Positions 24,650-32,146 of a stretch of 50,908 bases of DNA are shown in pieces. The DNA lies in the NCBI GenBank assembly GCA_047974165.1, contig JBKECB010000019.1, forward strand, positions 1 through 50,908, written 5' to 3'. The notes beneath the pieces were generated by a model. That model was not told where the DNA came from and did not search any database. It saw only the letters and a program-made list of their open reading frames with translations. Source of the DNA: Lactovum sp047974165. GTDB taxonomy: Bacteria > Bacillota > Bacilli > Lactobacillales > Streptococcaceae. A program made the translations under genes and the position numbers. Each line of letters begins with the position of its first letter. Within the stretch, counting starts at the first letter, position 1.

Positions 24650-24693
24650 TATAAAATAAGAATTTTTAACATCTTATTTTGTAGTGCTTTTTT
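24649..24693 (+). terminator. Leader terminator (attenuator) before eutS
   Basis: A 13-bp stem CTATAAAATAAGA with TCTTATTTTGTAG around a 10-base loop, followed by TGC and six T. It lies 19 bases before the eutS ATG and is paired with the ANTAR hairpins upstream. Confidence 0.88.
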
Positions 24694-24711
24694 ATAAATT
24701 GAAAGAGAAAT

Positions 24712-25062
24712 ATGGAAGAAAAACAGCGTATGATACAAGAATATGTGCCTGGAAAGCAAGTGACGCTGGCACATATTATCGCAAAGCCTGATGAGGAAAT
24801 TTATCAAAAGTTAGGCTTAAATAATTTAAAATCAAAAGGAGCACTCGGTATTCTCACAATTACACCAAGTGAAGCTTCTATTATCGCAGTTGATATTGCA
24901 AATAAAAGTGGACAGATTGAGATTGGTTTCTTAGATCGTTTTAGTGGCTCAGTAGTAATAAGCGGGGATGTGTCTTCGGTTGAGGTTGCTATTGAAGAGG
25001 TACTTCGTGGATTAAAAGAAATTTTAGGATTTACGATTACTTCAACAATTACAAAAACTTAA
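24712..25062 (+). CDS. eutS: Microcompartment shell protein EutS
   Basis: A 116-residue BMC-domain protein forming hexamers of the shell facets, with the circularly permuted EutS/PduU arrangement (N-terminal strands before the core BMC helix). Motifs include EYVPGKQVTLAHIIAKP at the N terminus and LGILTITPSEASIIAVDIA in the middle. The ribosome binding site is AAGAGAA-like. It heads a transcription unit with the regulators eutV and eutW, under its own promoter and attenuator. Confidence 0.93.
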   Translation: MEEKQRMIQEYVPGKQVTLAHIIAKPDEEIYQKLGLNNLKSKGALGILTITPSEASIIAVDIANKSGQIEIGFLDRFSGSVVISGDVSSVEVAIEEVLRGLKEILGFTITSTITKT

Positions 25063-25078
25063 GATATAGGAGAGAAAG

Positions 25079-25657
25079 ATGAAGGGACGAATTGTTGTTG
25101 TTGATGATGAATCTTTGGTAAGGCTAGATTTTGCAGAATATTTGGAAGAAAATGGTTATGAAGTTGTTGCTGAAGCTTCAAATGGTTTAGAAGCAGTAAA
25201 AATTTGTGAAAAAACAAGGCCAGATGTTGTTTTAATGGATATTGAAATGCCCATACTTGATGGATTTTCTGCAGCAAAAAAAATTATTGGTAATAATTAT
25301 GTTAAAGGTGGTATCGTCTTTCTTTCAGCCTATAGTAGCAAGGAACATGTTCAGAAAGCGAGTACTTTAGGTGCTTGTGGCTATCTTGTAAAACCACTTG
25401 ATGAGAAATCATTAATTCCTACGATTGAAATTGCACTGGAGAGAGGTAAAGAATCTTTTAGATTAAATTCAGAGATTAACAAGCTTGAAACAAAACTTGA
25501 AGATCGTAAGATAATTGATAGAGCAAAAGGAATTTTGATGACAAGAGACCAATTGACAGAGCAAGAAGCTTTTAATCAAATGCGGACAAACAGTATGAAA
25601 TATCGAATTACACTTCGTGAATTTGCTGATATGATTCTTGAGTCGACAGAGAGTTAA
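25079..25657 (+). CDS. eutV: Response regulator EutV, RNA-binding ANTAR antiterminator
   Basis: Output half of the ethanolamine two-component system. The 192-residue protein has a receiver domain (1-120) with acidic D9/D10, phospho-acceptor Asp54 in VLMDIEMP, the Ser and Lys switch residues in FLSAYSSK and LVKPLD, a short coiled coil, and a C-terminal ANTAR domain (about 127-189, RAKGILMTRDQLTEQEAFNQMR). When phosphorylated, it dimerises and binds the paired hexaloop hairpins, preventing terminator formation. Three such sites occur in this locus. eutW follows after four bases. Confidence 0.95.
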   Translation: MKGRIVVVDDESLVRLDFAEYLEENGYEVVAEASNGLEAVKICEKTRPDVVLMDIEMPILDGFSAAKKIIGNNYVKGGIVFLSAYSSKEHVQKASTLGACGYLVKPLDEKSLIPTIEIALERGKESFRLNSEINKLETKLEDRKIIDRAKGILMTRDQLTEQEAFNQMRTNSMKYRITLREFADMILESTES

Positions 25658-25661
25658 AATA

Positions 25662-27065
25662 ATGAAAAATCCTAATATTGAACGGATGCGTGAGCTTATT
25701 TTATCTCATTGTAATTTAGCTGAAGAGGCAGTTAATGTTTTAATTTCAACTGCTGAGAGAATTATTAAATATAAGCAATATCCAGATAATGATGTTTTTA
25801 TAGATGTTCTTGATTCTTCTAATGAAAGAAAAGCATATGTTATTTTTCATAGACCATGTCTTACAGGGCATTCGCTTTATCAAAATGATGTGATTGGTGA
25901 ACTTGCATTGGCAAAAAATGAACCTGGTGTTCTTAGAACTTTTCAAACAGGACTGATTTCAAATGGTCTTCAAGGAATTTCACAAGAAGGAAATGAAATT
26001 GTTCAGGTTGTTTATCCTATTCGAGAAAATCAAAAAACAATTGGGACTTTAATTATTGAAAGCTCACCTATCCAAACACGAACTCCAATCTTAGTGAAAG
26101 AACCTTCACTTGAGAGTGTGGATTTAGAAATTACTTACAATCAGTTTGATCATGCAGTCATTCTTTATGATAAAGAAGGTCGACTTATTTGGGTTAATGA
26201 TTTTGCGAGTGAATTATATAAAAAATTAGGCTATCATGAGGATTTGAAGACACTAAATTATGATAATATGGCCTTAGATTATATGACTTTTGAATATCTT
26301 CTTTATCTATTTACAGTTAAAGGAAAGACAACTCAGCTACATCAAACAAAATATTTAGACTATTATTTTTCAACAAAAAAAGTTTGGCTAAAAGAGTCAA
26401 GCTGTATGATGGTCTTAATCTGGGATATTACAGAATTAAAAGATCAAGAAGAAAATATTCGCCAAAAGTCACTCTTGATACAGGAAATTCATCATCGGGT
26501 TAAAAATAATCTTCAAACTATTGTGTCACTTCTACATCTTCAGGAACGCCGTGCTGAAAATAAAGAAACAAAAAAAGTGTTGAGAGAAAGTTCAACAAGG
26601 ATAATGGCAATAGCGACAACACATCAATTTCTCTCCCAACAGGTTGATGGAAGTGTATCACTGAAGTTAATGCTTGAAATTTTAGTAAAAAATCTAAAGA
26701 AAATGTTGCTTTCAGATGCTAAGGTTAGGGTTGAACTAGATATTCCAGAGGAGATAAGTTTAAGTTCAAATCAGATGGTATCTATATCACTTATTATTAA
26801 CGAACTCTTATCAAATGCTTATGAACACGCTTTTGAAGGAAAAAAAGAAGGTCGTATTGATATTTTAGTTCATAAATTTTCACATCGAATGATACTTGTT
26901 GTTAAAGATGATGGTATAGGTTATGATGTTGAAAATGTAAGAACAAATCTTGGGCTAAAAATCGTATCAATGTATATCAAAGATGATTTAAAAGGACGAC
27001 TAGAAACAAGCTCAAGTCCAGAAGGGACAGTAAATAAAATACAATTTATCAGTGAAGATAAATAA
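25662..27065 (+). CDS. eutW: Sensor histidine kinase EutW
   Basis: Ethanolamine-sensing kinase that phosphorylates EutV. The 467-residue soluble protein has an N-terminal sensory region (about 1-150), a PAS-like middle (about 155-260), a HisKA_2-type dimerisation box IHHRVKNNLQ with the phospho-His at 277 or 278, and a C-terminal ATPase domain (NELLSNAYEHAF and DDGIGYD). No transmembrane segment is seen. The ATG just after the eutV stop was chosen; an in-frame TTG 24 bases upstream would overlap eutV. Its stop codon lies inside the first ANTAR hairpin of the eutA leader. Confidence 0.93.
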   Translation: MKNPNIERMRELILSHCNLAEEAVNVLISTAERIIKYKQYPDNDVFIDVLDSSNERKAYVIFHRPCLTGHSLYQNDVIGELALAKNEPGVLRTFQTGLISNGLQGISQEGNEIVQVVYPIRENQKTIGTLIIESSPIQTRTPILVKEPSLESVDLEITYNQFDHAVILYDKEGRLIWVNDFASELYKKLGYHEDLKTLNYDNMALDYMTFEYLLYLFTVKGKTTQLHQTKYLDYYFSTKKVWLKESSCMMVLIWDITELKDQEENIRQKSLLIQEIHHRVKNNLQTIVSLLHLQERRAENKETKKVLRESSTRIMAIATTHQFLSQQVDGSVSLKLMLEILVKNLKKMLLSDAKVRVELDIPEEISLSSNQMVSISLIINELLSNAYEHAFEGKKEGRIDILVHKFSHRMILVVKDDGIGYDVENVRTNLGLKIVSMYIKDDLKGRLETSSSPEGTVNKIQFISEDK

Positions 27066-27081
27066 AAAACGCAAGGTTGCG
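27044..27081 (+). promoter_or_regulatory. EutV (ANTAR) dual-hairpin target before eutA, overlapping the eutW stop
   Basis: P1 is a perfect 7-bp hairpin ATTTATC-AGTGAA-GATAAAT (27044-27063) that contains the last eutW codons and the first base of its stop codon. P2 is CGC-AAGGTT-GCG (27070-27081). Both hexaloops have A1 and G4. The 3' arm of P2 is also the start of the terminator stem, the same exclusion logic as in the eutP and eutS leaders. Confidence 0.8.
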
Positions 27082-27128
27082 AAAAAGTATTTCTAGATTT
27101 AGAGAAGCTTTTTTGCAATTTTTTATTT
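27079..27128 (+). terminator. Attenuator between eutW and eutA
   Basis: A long hairpin of 15 pairs with one mismatch (from GCGAAAAAG to CTTTTTTGC, loop AGATTT) followed by a T-rich tract. It should stop transcripts from the eutS promoter unless EutV is bound, so that regulators can be made without the enzymes. Confidence 0.87.
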
Positions 27129-27145
27129 TGATGAAAGGATATATT

Positions 27146-28576
27146 TTGAAAGAAAAAATTCTTGCTGTTGGCATTGATATTGGAACAAGTACAAGTCAAC
27201 TTGTTATTTCAGAGTTAACTTTAGAAAATTTAGCTTCAGATTTTACCGTACCACGTATTGAAATCTGTGATAAGAAGATTATTTATCGTAGTGATATTAT
27301 TTTTACTCCACTGATTGATTACCAAACGATTGATGTTGAAAAGTTAAAAAAATTTATAGAAAATGAGTATCAAAAAATAGGAATTTCTTTTGGAGAAATT
27401 CAAACAGGTGCTGTGATTATCACCGGTGAGACTGCTCGAAAAAATAATTCGGAAATAGTTTTAAATTCACTTTCTTATCTTGCAGGAGACTTTGTTGTGG
27501 CAACAGCTGGTCCTGATCTGGAGAGTATCATTGCTGGAAAAGGAGCAGGGACACAAAAATTATCTAAAGTTAAGGGAACTCGAGCCGTAAATATTGATAT
27601 TGGTGGTGGGACGAGTAATCTTGTTGCTTTTAATAATAATGATTTAGAATCTACAGGTTGCTTTGATATTGGAGGAAGACTGATTAAAATCAATAAAGAA
27701 AGTCTCATCATTGAGTATATCTCCCCAAAACTTATCAAGTATATTGCAGATAAAAAACTAGATATTCAAATAAATAAGAAGGTAAATTTAAAAGAAATTC
27801 AAAAAGTTACAGATGAGTTTGCAAGAATTTTATCCTATGCAGTGGGGATTGGTGAGAAGCCAGAGTATTTTGATTTGTTTGTTACCAATCACTCACTTGA
27901 GAATTCAAAAGATATTTATTATCTGACTTTTTCAGGGGGAGTTGCAGATTTTCTAAATAAAGATTCTCCAAAGGACTTATTTAAATTTGGAGATATTGGG
28001 ATTATTCTAGGCCAGTCCATTAGAAACTCGAAGATGTTTGATGAAAAGAAGATTACTAATTCGTCTGAAACAATACAAGCAACAGTAGTTGGGGCTGGAA
28101 GTCATTTGACTGAAGTTTCTGGTTCAACAATCTCTTATACGAAATCAGGCTTACCTTTAAAAAATATTCCAGTGATTCATCTTGAGCATGTTAAAGATGG
28201 AATTCGTGAAGGGACTTTATCAACACAAATTCTTGAAAAATTAAAATGGTTTGAAGGAACAGACTATGATGGCCCTTTGGCTATTGCATATAAGGGGTGG
28301 CAAAATCCTATGTTTACTGAGATACAAAAAATTGCCAAAGAATTAGAGAAGGGGCTACGCTCTCAGATTTTATTAAAAAATCCATTAGTGATTATTAGTT
28401 GGTATGATATGGGAAAATCTCTTGGACAGGCACTTTATCAAGTCTTACCAAGAGGTCATCCTTATATTTCAATTGATAATATTCAAGTGGACTCAGGAGA
28501 CTATATTGATATTGGAGTTCCTGCTGCTTCAGGAAGTGTACTTCCAGTGGTGGTAAAAACATTAATTTTTGAATAG
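27146..28576 (+). CDS. eutA: Ethanolamine ammonia-lyase reactivating factor EutA
   Basis: Chaperone-like ATPase that exchanges damaged cobalamin out of EutBC. The 476-residue protein has the actin/Hsp70-type phosphate loops GIDIGTSTSQL at the N terminus and NIDIGGGTSNLVAF in the middle. A TTG preceded by AAAGGA at six bases is chosen as start; an ATG 15 bases earlier lies directly on the terminator T-tract and has no ribosome binding site. Expression is behind a EutV-controlled attenuator. Confidence 0.9.
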   Translation: MKEKILAVGIDIGTSTSQLVISELTLENLASDFTVPRIEICDKKIIYRSDIIFTPLIDYQTIDVEKLKKFIENEYQKIGISFGEIQTGAVIITGETARKNNSEIVLNSLSYLAGDFVVATAGPDLESIIAGKGAGTQKLSKVKGTRAVNIDIGGGTSNLVAFNNNDLESTGCFDIGGRLIKINKESLIIEYISPKLIKYIADKKLDIQINKKVNLKEIQKVTDEFARILSYAVGIGEKPEYFDLFVTNHSLENSKDIYYLTFSGGVADFLNKDSPKDLFKFGDIGIILGQSIRNSKMFDEKKITNSSETIQATVVGAGSHLTEVSGSTISYTKSGLPLKNIPVIHLEHVKDGIREGTLSTQILEKLKWFEGTDYDGPLAIAYKGWQNPMFTEIQKIAKELEKGLRSQILLKNPLVIISWYDMGKSLGQALYQVLPRGHPYISIDNIQVDSGDYIDIGVPAASGSVLPVVVKTLIFE

Positions 28577-28584
28577 TAAAATAA

Positions 28585-28639
28585 CTAAGCTTCTCTACAA
28601 GTAGGAAAAATATTTTCTAACTTGTAAGAGTCAGCTTAG
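28585..28639 (+). other. Long RNA hairpin between eutA and eutB
   Basis: A 55-base nearly continuous hairpin: CTAAGCT with AGCTTAG at the base, then CTCT/AGAG, ACAAG/CTTGT and an A/T-rich top. No T-tract follows, so it is not an intrinsic terminator. It ends 20 bases before the eutB ATG and may protect or process the eutB part of the mRNA. Confidence 0.7.
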
Positions 28640-28659
28640 ATTTTAAATAGGAGGCAAAA

Positions 28660-30024
28660 ATGTTGCTAAAAACAAAATTGTTCGGAAAGGTCTATGCCTT
28701 TGCATCAGTTAAAGAAGTAATGGCAAAAGCAAATGAAGAGAAGTCTGGTGATAAACTTGCTCGAGTTGCTGCAATAAGTGCAGAAGAGAGAGTGGCTGCA
28801 AAAGTTGTACTTGCTCAGCTTACACTCAATGACCTTTTCAATCATCCAGCAGTGGACTATGAAAAGGATGAAGTTACACGTATTATTATTGATGATATTA
28901 ATCTGATAGTACTTGAAGAAATCAAGAATTGGACAGTGGAAGATTTACGTGCCTTTCTCCTTGATACAAAAACAGGGAATTTTGAAATTCAACATATTCA
29001 GCGTGCTCTAACCTCAGAGATGATTGCTGCAGTGTGTAAGTTGATGTCAAATCTTGATCTGATACAAGTTGCAAGTAAAATAGAGGTTACTAAAACGGCC
29101 AATACAACAATTGGTATGCCTGGAACTTTTGCCAATCGTTTGCAGCCAAATCATACAACAGATGATATTGATGGTATTATGGCTACAGTTATGGAGGGCT
29201 TGTCTTATGGGACAGGTGATGCAGTGATTGGCTTAAATCCAGTGGATGATTCGGTTGAAAGTACGATGCGTATTCTTGATAAATTTGAAGAGTTTCGACA
29301 AAAGTGGGAGATTCCAGTTCAGACTTGTGTTCTTGCTCATGTTTCTACTCAGATGGAGGCAGTTAATAAGGGAGCATCAACTGGTTTAGTCTTTCAATCA
29401 ATTGCAGGCTCTCAAAAAGGAAATGAAGCATTTGGAATAACAGGACAGATGATTCAAGAGGCACGTGATTTATTGCATAAACGTGGGGCAGCTACAGGCC
29501 CAAATGTTAATTACTTTGAAACAGGTCAAGGTTCAGAGCTTTCAAGTGATGCTCACTTTGATACTGATCAAGTTACGATGGAAGCAAGGTGTTATGGCTT
29601 TGCTCGTCACTATGATCCTTTTCTGGTTAATACAGTTGTTGGTTTCATCGGTCCAGAGTATCTCTATGATGCAAAGCAAGTTATTCGTGCTGGACTTGAA
29701 GATCACTTTATGGGTAAGCTTCATGGCTTGTCAATGGGAGTTGATGTTTGCTATACCAATCATATGAAAGCAGATCAAAATGATATGGAAATTCTATTAA
29801 CAGCTCTTGCAGCTGCTAATTGTAGCTATGTGATGGGAATTCCTCATGGAGATGATATTATGCTGAACTACCAGACGACAGGCTTCCATGATACAGCAAC
29901 AATTCGTGATATTTTTAATCGTCGACCAATCAAAGAATTTGAAAATTGGTGTGAAAAGATGGGAATCATGGAAAATGGGAAGTTAACAGAGCAGGCAGGT
30001 GATGCCTCTATCTTCTTAAAATAA
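28660..30024 (+). CDS. eutB: Ethanolamine ammonia-lyase large subunit
   Basis: With EutC and adenosylcobalamin converts ethanolamine to acetaldehyde and ammonia in the microcompartment lumen. The 454-residue length equals that of known EutB TIM-barrel subunits. Conserved stretches are visible, e.g. NTTIGMPGTFANRLQPNH, GDAVIGLNPVDDS, NYFETGQGSELSSDAHFD and HGLSMGVDVCYTNHM. A strong TAGGAGG site precedes the ATG and a long hairpin lies just upstream. It is followed by eutC after 18 bases. Confidence 0.97.
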   Translation: MLLKTKLFGKVYAFASVKEVMAKANEEKSGDKLARVAAISAEERVAAKVVLAQLTLNDLFNHPAVDYEKDEVTRIIIDDINLIVLEEIKNWTVEDLRAFLLDTKTGNFEIQHIQRALTSEMIAAVCKLMSNLDLIQVASKIEVTKTANTTIGMPGTFANRLQPNHTTDDIDGIMATVMEGLSYGTGDAVIGLNPVDDSVESTMRILDKFEEFRQKWEIPVQTCVLAHVSTQMEAVNKGASTGLVFQSIAGSQKGNEAFGITGQMIQEARDLLHKRGAATGPNVNYFETGQGSELSSDAHFDTDQVTMEARCYGFARHYDPFLVNTVVGFIGPEYLYDAKQVIRAGLEDHFMGKLHGLSMGVDVCYTNHMKADQNDMEILLTALAAANCSYVMGIPHGDDIMLNYQTTGFHDTATIRDIFNRRPIKEFENWCEKMGIMENGKLTEQAGDASIFLK

Positions 30025-30042
30025 TAAGGAGCTAAATAAAAA

Positions 30043-30933
30043 ATGAATAGAAATGAATTAGAAGGGATGATTGAAAGCATTCTTCAAGAAATGACCTTAA
30101 AAAATGGAGAAACACAAGCAGTTAAATTTGACCTTCCAGAAAGAGAACAACTTTCTGTTATTGAAGAAGGGGTTCTTGATGACATTACAGAAATTGACTT
30201 AAAGACTCAGCTTTTAGTAAAAAATCCAGTTAATCCTGAAGCTTATCTTAAAATGAAAAGTTATACGCCTGCTCGTTTAGGTGTTGGTCGTGAGGGGACA
30301 CGTTATAATCTTCAAAGCTCCCTACGATTTCGAGCTGATCATGCGGCAGCACAGGATGCAGTTTTCTCAGATGTACCAGAAGAATGGGTAAAAAATCTTG
30401 GCTTTATATCATTACAAACAATTTGTGAATCTAAAGATGACTATTTAACGAATCCAGACCGAGGACGTCAGTTTGATGAAGAAAATAAAGAAAAGATGAG
30501 AAAACTAGCCTCTGGACATCCAAAAGTTCAGATTATGGTAGGAGATGGCTTGTCCTCGGCAGCAATTAGTGCAAATGTGGAACAAATTCTCCCTTCAATA
30601 AAGCAGGGATTGAAAATACATGGTCTTGAAATTGAAGAAGTTATTTTTGTGAAATATTGCCGTGTACCAGCGATGGATGTTGTGGCAGAAGAAACGAAAG
30701 CTGAGGTTGTATGTTTACTTGTTGGAGAACGCCCAGGACTTGTGACTGCAGAATCTATGAGTGCTTATGTGGCTTATAAGCCAACTGTTGGTATGCCAGA
30801 AGCGCGTCGTACAGTTATTTCAAATATCCACAAAGGAGGGACACCAGCAGTTGAAGCAGGTGCTTATGTGGCTGATTTGATAAAGAAGATGATCGATACC
30901 AAAAAATCAGGTCTTGATCTTAAACAAGCATAA
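30043..30933 (+). CDS. eutC: Ethanolamine ammonia-lyase small subunit
   Basis: Light chain of the B12-dependent lyase. The 296-residue protein begins with an amphipathic helix NELEGMIESILQEM, which fits an encapsulation peptide that targets the lyase to the shell, then the conserved TPARLGVGREGTRY, RADHAAAQDAV and GERPGLVTAESMSAY stretches of the cobalamin-binding fold. It is coupled to eutB by an 18-base gap with an AAGGAG site. Confidence 0.96.
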   Translation: MNRNELEGMIESILQEMTLKNGETQAVKFDLPEREQLSVIEEGVLDDITEIDLKTQLLVKNPVNPEAYLKMKSYTPARLGVGREGTRYNLQSSLRFRADHAAAQDAVFSDVPEEWVKNLGFISLQTICESKDDYLTNPDRGRQFDEENKEKMRKLASGHPKVQIMVGDGLSSAAISANVEQILPSIKQGLKIHGLEIEEVIFVKYCRVPAMDVVAEETKAEVVCLLVGERPGLVTAESMSAYVAYKPTVGMPEARRTVISNIHKGGTPAVEAGAYVADLIKKMIDTKKSGLDLKQA

Positions 30934-30951
30934 GATAAGGAGGTTTATAAA

Positions 30952-31605
30952 ATGATTGGAGATAAAATTCCAGTAACTGTTTTGTCTACACAAATGATTC
31001 CAAATGCTGATGAAGCGATGGTAAAAGAGCTTGGACTAGGTCCAAATATTCGCTCTCTTGGAATTATTACAGCAGATTGTGATGATGTTACTTACATTGC
31101 CCTAGATGAGGCAACAAAGAAAGCACAGGTTGAAGTTGTTTATGGACGTAGTATGTATGCAGGAGCAGGCAATGCCTCAACAAAACTCTCAGGTGAGGTG
31201 ATTGGTATTATTGCAGGTCCAACACCTGCTGAGGTAAGAAGTGGTCTTGAAGCAGCAGTTCAATTTATTGAAAATGATGTAACCTTTATTTCAGCCAATG
31301 ATGATGACTCGATTGTTTATCTCTCACATGTAGTCAGTCGTACAGGGAGCTATCTTTCAGAAACAGCAAATGTACCTGAGGGTGAAGCAATTGCTTATCT
31401 TATTGCAGCACCAGGCGAGGCAATTGTGGCAATTGATGCAGCTCTAAAGTCGGCAGATGTGACGATGGGAACATTCTTTGCACCACCATCAGAGACTAAC
31501 TTTGCAGGTGCACTTTTAACAGGAAGTCAATCAGCCTGTAAGGCAGCTTGTGATGCTTTTGCAGATGCTATTATACGGGTTGCTTCTAATCCAAGAGAAA
31601 TCTGA
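30952..31605 (+). CDS. eutL: Microcompartment shell protein EutL
   Basis: A 217-residue tandem BMC-domain protein (domains about 1-110 and 111-215) that forms pseudo-hexameric trimers with a gated pore. Motifs MIPNADEAMVKELGLGPNIRSLG and GSQSACKAACDAF are typical. Length equals that of known EutL. A perfect AGGAGG site precedes the ATG. The next gene is a further BMC protein. Confidence 0.95.
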   Translation: MIGDKIPVTVLSTQMIPNADEAMVKELGLGPNIRSLGIITADCDDVTYIALDEATKKAQVEVVYGRSMYAGAGNASTKLSGEVIGIIAGPTPAEVRSGLEAAVQFIENDVTFISANDDDSIVYLSHVVSRTGSYLSETANVPEGEAIAYLIAAPGEAIVAIDAALKSADVTMGTFFAPPSETNFAGALLTGSQSACKAACDAFADAIIRVASNPREI

Positions 31606-31618
31606 AAGGAGCTAAAAG

Positions 31619-32146
31619 ATGGCAGAATGTCTAGGGATGATAGAAGTTAGAGGCTACTTAGCTGCAGTTGCAGCGGCTGATGCAGCCTTGAAGGCAGCAA
31701 ATGTTTGTCTTGCTTCATCAGAGAAAATAAAGGGTGGTATTACAACTATTTTACTAAATGGTGATGTTGGAGCTGTAACAGCAGCAGTTGAAGCAGCCGC
31801 TCTTGTTGCAAGAGAAATTGGCCTTTATCGTTCACATCATATAATTCCAAGACCAGATATTCAGACTGATGAATGTTTTATTAAAAAGCAAGAAGATTCT
31901 ATAAAAGCAGAAAAATTAGAAATACAAGTAGATGAAAAAGAAACTGTAAAAGAAACTGTAAATGAAGATGAAAAAGAAAAATCAGAAAGTTTAGATTTTG
32001 AAAGTATGAAGGTTGTTGATTTGAGAAAGCTTGCATTAAGAGAAAATAATTTCTCGCTTACTAAAAAAGAAATAAAGTATTCTAATAAAGCACAGCTTAT
32101 CGAAGCTTTTGAAAAGATAAAAATTAAAGGAGGTAAAAATGAATGA
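31619..32146 (+). CDS. eutK: BMC shell protein with C-terminal SAP/Rho-N-like domain (EutK-like)
   Basis: A 175-residue protein in three parts. Residues 1-85 are a canonical BMC domain (LGMIEVRGYLAAVAAADAAL, HHIIPRP). Residues about 90-125 are an acidic and lysine-rich linker. Residues about 128-170 (MKVVDLRKLALRENNFSL then SNKAQLIEAFEKI) look like a SAP or Rho-N-terminal helix-extension-helix module, which often binds nucleic acid. E. coli EutK also has a BMC domain with a C-terminal nucleic-acid-binding-like domain, though of a different fold. The gene overlaps eutE by four bases. Confidence 0.82.
   Translation: MAECLGMIEVRGYLAAVAAADAALKAANVCLASSEKIKGGITTILLNGDVGAVTAAVEAAALVAREIGLYRSHHIIPRPDIQTDECFIKKQEDSIKAEKLEIQVDEKETVKETVNEDEKEKSESLDFESMKVVDLRKLALRENNFSLTKKEIKYSNKAQLIEAFEKIKIKGGKNE

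Noticed and set aside
27077..27145. Earlier starts for eutA at 27077 or 27131
   Set aside because: The first is inside the terminator stem, the second directly on its T-tract with no ribosome binding site; the TTG at 27146 has AAAGGA at good spacing.
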